From positions 21,355,225-21,419,224 of the forward strand of contig NC_135557.1 of the NCBI RefSeq assembly GCF_964340395.1: DNA of 64,000 nucleotides, written 5' to 3'. Positions within the stretch are counted from its first letter, which is position 1. Each line of letters begins with the position of its first letter. The stretch comes from Glandiceps talaboti. Taxonomy: Eukaryota; Hemichordata; Enteropneusta; Spengelidae. A model generated the notes under the pieces. That model saw only the letters and a list, made by a program, of their open reading frames with translations. It was not told where the DNA came from and ran no database searches. The translations under genes were made by a program, and so were the position numbers. Shown one piece after another: positions 59,760 through 64,000 of this stretch.

Positions 59760-60241
59760 CGGGTATGGGGGAGGGATCGTATCATGACGAAAATGGATAT
59801 GCACATGTATGTCATAGAACACTGTCCTAATACCAACTTTGAATGAGATCTGTTCAAGCATGTCTGAGATATGGCTTTGGACATGGAAATTCACAAACAA
59901 AATGGCTGCTAGGCGGCCATATTGGATCGTATCATGACAACAATGAATATGCACTTGTATGTCATAGAACACTGTCCTAATACCAACTTTGAATGAGATC
60001 TGTTCAAGCATATCTGAGTTATGGCTTTAGACAGGGAAAATTTGCAAACAAAATGGCTGCTAGGCAACCATATTGGATCGTATCATGAAACAAATTGACG
60101 TGCATATGTATGCCATTGTATGTTGCCCCTGTACCAAGTTTGAAAAAAATCGGTCCAGGCATCTCCAAGAAACGGCTGCGGACAGACGGAACCCAATCCA
60201 AGTCCCCGTCCCGGACTTCGTCCGGCAGGGACTAATAATAA
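59760..60241 (+). mobile_element. Unclassified dispersed element: three 151-bp units and a hairpin tail
   Basis: GGATCGTATCATGA recurs at 59774, 59924 and 60075, marking three units of about 151 bp that also share GTCATAGAACACTGTCCTAA and AATGGCTGCTAGGC. The last unit runs into ACAGACGGAACCCAATCC and then a GC-rich hairpin, CCGGAC-TTC-GTCCGG (60211-60225), followed by GGGACTAATAATAAT. Sequences of this style are widespread repeats in marine invertebrate genomes as I remember them. The hairpin followed by a short AAT tail suggests the 3' end of a retroposon. Minus-strand ORFs across it are by-products of the repeat. Confidence 0.55.
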
Positions 60242-60474
60242 TATTACCAGTTTATTTCCAAAAGTTACTAAGTGACCTAATGGTCAAATTACAATTGTTA
60301 CAATTAAAAACACGTAAAGGACAAAGATACTGCAGACAAATAAAAAGTGTGGTAACATGACAATATTACAATGACGAGACACACTAAAGACAATGACTAT
60401 TTTGCAACAAATTGACACATTAAACAACTGAACTGAGTTTAATCTGTTTAGTTCTTACTCTAACGTTGCTAACA

Positions 60475-60695
60475 TACTGTAAACCTAGATTTTTTCACTA
60501 CTAGTACTAGAAAATTTTGTAAATTTGCAGTCTTCAGCTAGTTCTCAAATACTAACTTTCACTAATTACCAGACTGGTACACTGTTGTGTTCATGTATAA
60601 AAATATATTTTCGCTACTACTTATTATTTTGTTTTTGTTTTTCAGCGAAATTAGCAAACATAAGTCTTACGCGAAAATTTCCTGGTATACCGTAG
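60475..60695. mobile_element. Possible decayed MITE
   Basis: The left end TACTGTAAACCTAGATTTTTTCAC is imperfectly complementary to the right end GCGAAAATTTCCTGGTATACCGTAG. Repeated TTTCGC/GCGAAA words occur inside. A strong splice-acceptor-like tract (TTTTGTTTTTGTTTTTCAG, ending 60645) lies within it. The boundary call rests only on the weak inverted repeat. Confidence 0.3.
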
Positions 60696-60699
60696 TTGA

Positions 60700-62260
60700 T
60701 ATGTTACACTGAGACTATTTTTGGATATGAAAATTTAATTATAATAGCCAACTGGTGTAGATTTCCTGGGTTTACACACTAGGTATACTATTGATCTCAC
60801 CTCTGATATTGATTCCCATGGTTTGTATGTCTCAAGTTAGTTTCAAAACAATTAATGTTGTCGACAACTACCTTAGGATTTGGACAGGTACTATTATAAT
60901 TTTATTTTTGATTTGTTCATTAACGGACAAAACAATTTTTATTTCTACCTCGAGCCCTAATATAGGCGCAATATAGACGGATATAAAGTTAATATCCAAC
61001 CCTAACCAGACTATGGAGAAATATCCAATCCTCACCAGACTACAGATAAATATCCAACCCTCACCAGACTATGGATAAGTTGATATCCAACCACGTTAAC
61101 AAGTGTCATTCATTCTACTATCACCTCCTTACTCAGCACCACTTGAAGTGACTTGAAGTCAGACTGTCTATTGAAAGTCAAGATGTGTAAGAATACAAAG
61201 CTTCTCACCTTGTGTTATAAGTGGTGTTGCCTGCTGTGTGTGTATACGTCTTACAGCTCCTATGCAGTCACCTACTTCACTCTGTGATTTCAATAACCAC
61301 TCTGTTTTGTCAACACTCCACTGTACAACGTGTGCTTTTGTTTACTTGTTCACACACCGATGGATGGACCAATTTTTATGACAGTAAAATTCTCAGGCTT
61401 CCATCGACTTTTAGTTAACAGGTGTTCACTAGAACTCTGTGACTGCTTACACCATCAGTCAAGTTTTCTGAAAACCAATGAAATTAAGGACCCCAAATAA
61501 GTCAAAGTTATTTGTAAAGTTGACCTTGATGTTTTTGATCGAGGTCACTGGATGGCCTAGATGGAAGATATTAATCAGAACGTAGCTCTAGAGAAGAATA
61601 GAAGTTGTGCCTAGCTAGTTAGCTGGTGTCAAAGACTGTTGACTTGTCACAATCAACGCAATGAAAATAGACAAAAAACAGTCCCTGCGGCACAACTCTC
61701 CCCCACATTGTCATCAACTGAGATATGGTGCCAGTGTTGAAAATAGAACGCATGTAATTACAGTAGGTGAGACATACAATGGGGAATGTTGGCGACTAGA
61801 GGGTGTACGCACACAATGGCTATAGGTAACGGCAGTACTCATTATAAGCACACCACCATCAAACACTCCTAATACTCTATAATTAACTCAAGACATACAG
61901 TCTGCCTTTTTTTAATCTCACAAATTCAGCCTTTATTTCTTATACTCCGAGGTCTTTCTACCACCCAACATTCACAGACAGCAATAGAAGAGATATGGAG
62001 ACTGTTACAAGAAAATGTCTGCAGACCTGTCCCTTTATGTACTTTTCACAGAGTTTCTATGTTTAGTTGTATTTGTACAACCTTATTTTGTAGTTTACTG
62101 TGTACATCTGAGTTTTCTTTATGTTGCAAGACAAATTTCCCACTGAGGAATGACAACTTAAAAAAAATGTAATAATACCAACAAAATACAAATTTCTACT
62201 GACATGGTTAACATAAGCACAAACTGAGTTTATAAATATTTGGTGTAGTTTTTGCTGAAT
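60700..62260. other. No gene recognised
   Basis: Apart from the 32-bp repeat at 61000, no repeat, exon or RNA gene was recognised. Confidence 0.5.
61000..61090. repeat. 32-bp tandem repeat, three copies
   Basis: ATCCAACCCTCACCAGACTA followed by TGGATAAAT recurs three times with small changes. Confidence 0.75.
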
Positions 62261-62262
62261 AA

Positions 62263-62613
62263 TTAAAGTGACCATATGGATGAGAATTGGGTATTTATTT
62301 AAGATTTTTAATTCACAAAACAAATTTTATCATGGCTTCTTACTTGAAAAATCAATGTGAAATAACATATTATGCCAAGTCCTTATTTGTAACTCAATAT
62401 ATTGCAAAAGATTAACAGTGTAAAAAGTTTGTTATTGTACATACAATAACAAAGATTCTACACATTATTTAGCTGTTTGCAATGTATTGAGTTACAAACA
62501 TGGGTTTGGTCTATGTTGTTTCGCATTGATTTTTCAATTAGCTTTGATAAAATTGTTTTACAAATTAAAAATCCAAAATAAATACCCAATCCTCATCCAT
62601 ATGGCCATTTTAA
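62263..62613. mobile_element. Foldback element, family P, copy 2
   Basis: The left arm begins TTAAAGTGACCATATGG and the right arm ends CCATATGGCCATTTTAA. Both ends coincide with TTAA, which could be a piggyBac-type target duplication, but copy 1 has TTAA only at its right edge. The arms are about 150 bp and the centre is rich in GTTATTGTA / TACAATAAC. It shares boundaries and internal sequence with the 43.17 kb copy. Confidence 0.65.
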
Positions 62614-63283
62614 AAGGTACTAGCAGTACTCTACCTACTGAAGCATACTTAACTATCACTTGCAATTGATTGAACTTAAAGAGGTATTAAGATATAACAT
62701 ATAAATGATACGATGACGTAATTGTATTTTTAAAAATGTTCAGGAATTCCCTATTATGCAATTAACTGTTCTAACAATGTCAGAAGACAATTGTAATGTT
62801 ATAGAAGACATGCATGGACATTAACATTATATTGGTATGTGGTTTTATTGAGTATACTCCCCCAGTAAAATGCTTATGAACTCAGCTTGACGTGCCGTGC
62901 ACTTTAAGAAGCAAACACGAAATTTTTGCTGCTGTCCTGCTGTCCCACCTTGTCAGTATCGTCAAGAGTGTACTAAACAGAACTGGTTAGGTGTACTAAA
63001 CAACACTGTAAGTACACCCCTGACAATGTTGATGAGAACTTAGGATTAACTTCCATTTCCAGTACAAATTCCATTTAAACATAAACTATGAACCATGCAT
63101 GAACAATTCATCATTTGTGCAATTATAATGTTTATTATCATTACATCAATACTTCATTTCAAAGTACTTTGTATGGACATCAGAACATTTTGCGCTGTCA
63201 TGGTTTCAGAATCCTGGTCATTGAGGGTGGGGATCAGGTCTCATGGACAGGGGAGGGAGGAGTCAGATGACAGTACATGTTTG

Positions 63284-63404
<121 letters not shown>

Positions 63405-63529
63405 CTGGTTGAATTTCAGTGGAACTTTCAGCAAAAAAAAAACTCAAAACAGTTGGGGGGGGGGGACTCACTTGTTTCCCATACACAACACTGGTAGTGA
63501 ACCCCACGTTAAAAATACCTTGGTAACGC

Positions 63530-63700
63530 CTCAGACAACTGGTGGTCTGAGGTAAGGCAAGTAGATACCCACACGACGACATGAACAAAAACAATGGTGT
63601 TGAACCCCCACTATTATACCATGGGAACTCAGGTAGATGTTACCCACACACGAACCTGAACAAAAACACTCAGCTCGTAACCTTCTCCCCACAAACACTG
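63530..63700. repeat. Imperfect tandem duplication, about 85 bp
   Basis: TGAGGTAAGGCAAGTAGATA with CCCACACGACGACATGAACA is echoed by TCAGGTAGATGTTACCCACA with CACGAACCTGAACA. Confidence 0.45.
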
Positions 63701-64000
63701 ATAAGGGGTGGGTATAATAATAAGAGGGACAGGCATGAAATATTTAGTTGAAGCATTAAGGAGACTATTAAATGGTACATACTGTATAGGATCATTAGTA
63801 GATAAGCCTGTAATGAGGAGTGAAGTAGAACACAGACAATAGCCAATAAGTAGTTAGCTCTAATTATATTGTTTGTATACAGTCAGTGGTAGATAATGAA
63901 CACAACATAGCTGTGCACTGCACCATGAACAGAATCACTTTGGTTAGTCCATTAACACATGCCATGCTTACATCACCATCACCTCAAGGTTTAGCAGCCA

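Noticed and set aside
59693-60201. Minus-strand ORFs sharing FKVGIRTVFYDI, suggesting a repeated protein domain
   Set aside because: The similarity follows the 151-bp DNA repeat and the frames shift between units; no gene structure.

Overview
The window is AT-rich, CpG-poor metazoan DNA, most likely from a marine invertebrate. The evidence is spliceosomal splice signals, a tRNA-derived SINE, relics of a LINE, several families of short inverted-repeat transposons (MITEs), many minisatellites and very abundant microsatellites. I cannot name the species from the sequence. No bacterial, organellar or viral gene is visible and there is no complete protein-coding gene. The window reads as intron and/or intergenic sequence.

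The best genic signal is one exon on the minus strand (8236-8348). It has a splice acceptor, a strong start context, a 25-residue signal peptide and a consensus splice donor in phase 1. It is probably the signal-peptide exon of a secreted or membrane protein whose other exons lie outside the window or are not recognisable, so much of positions 1-8235 may be its first coding intron. A CpG-rich island at about 23.8-24.74 kb could be a promoter for this or another gene, but it could equally be an insertion. A 66-bp candidate exon at 53880-53945 (+) and a 13-bp candidate microexon at 10763-10775 (+) are weaker.

Mobile elements dominate the recognisable content. A MITE family of about 100-114 bp has five copies (4.8, 18.8, 36.6, 51.3 and 59.2 kb); four are flanked by 8-bp target duplications, as expected for hAT transposons. 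A 252-bp MITE occurs twice (9.7 and 22.6 kb), and a foldback element of about 350 bp occurs twice (43.2 and 62.3 kb). Single foldback elements lie at 3.1, 5.2, 16.1, 36.2 and 51.0 kb. A SINE has inserted into the end of a LINE reverse-transcriptase ORF at 28.2-28.9 kb. Several unclassified dispersed repeats pair distant parts of the window (2.2 with 42.5 kb; 10.1 with 35.2 kb; 52.9 with 59.4 kb; 21.7 with 33.5 kb; 0.75 with 55.9 kb; and a four-copy family at 9.5, 22.2, 38.3 and 51.2 kb).

Tandem repeats form the second layer. They include a 50-bp unit in about 30 copies (38.4-39.9 kb), a 27/29-bp unit with an eight-unit higher-order period of 222 bp (37.1-37.8 kb), a recently homogenised 53-bp array (31.2-32.0 kb), and about fifteen older arrays. 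Long (AT)n tracts lie at 33.7 and 63.3 kb.

A few motif-level regulatory candidates stand out: four DR1-type and one DR4-type nuclear-receptor sites, a perfect RFX X-box with a minisatellite carrying related sites, a cluster of five POU octamers, and one full CRE. All of these are motif matches read by eye, not demonstrated elements.
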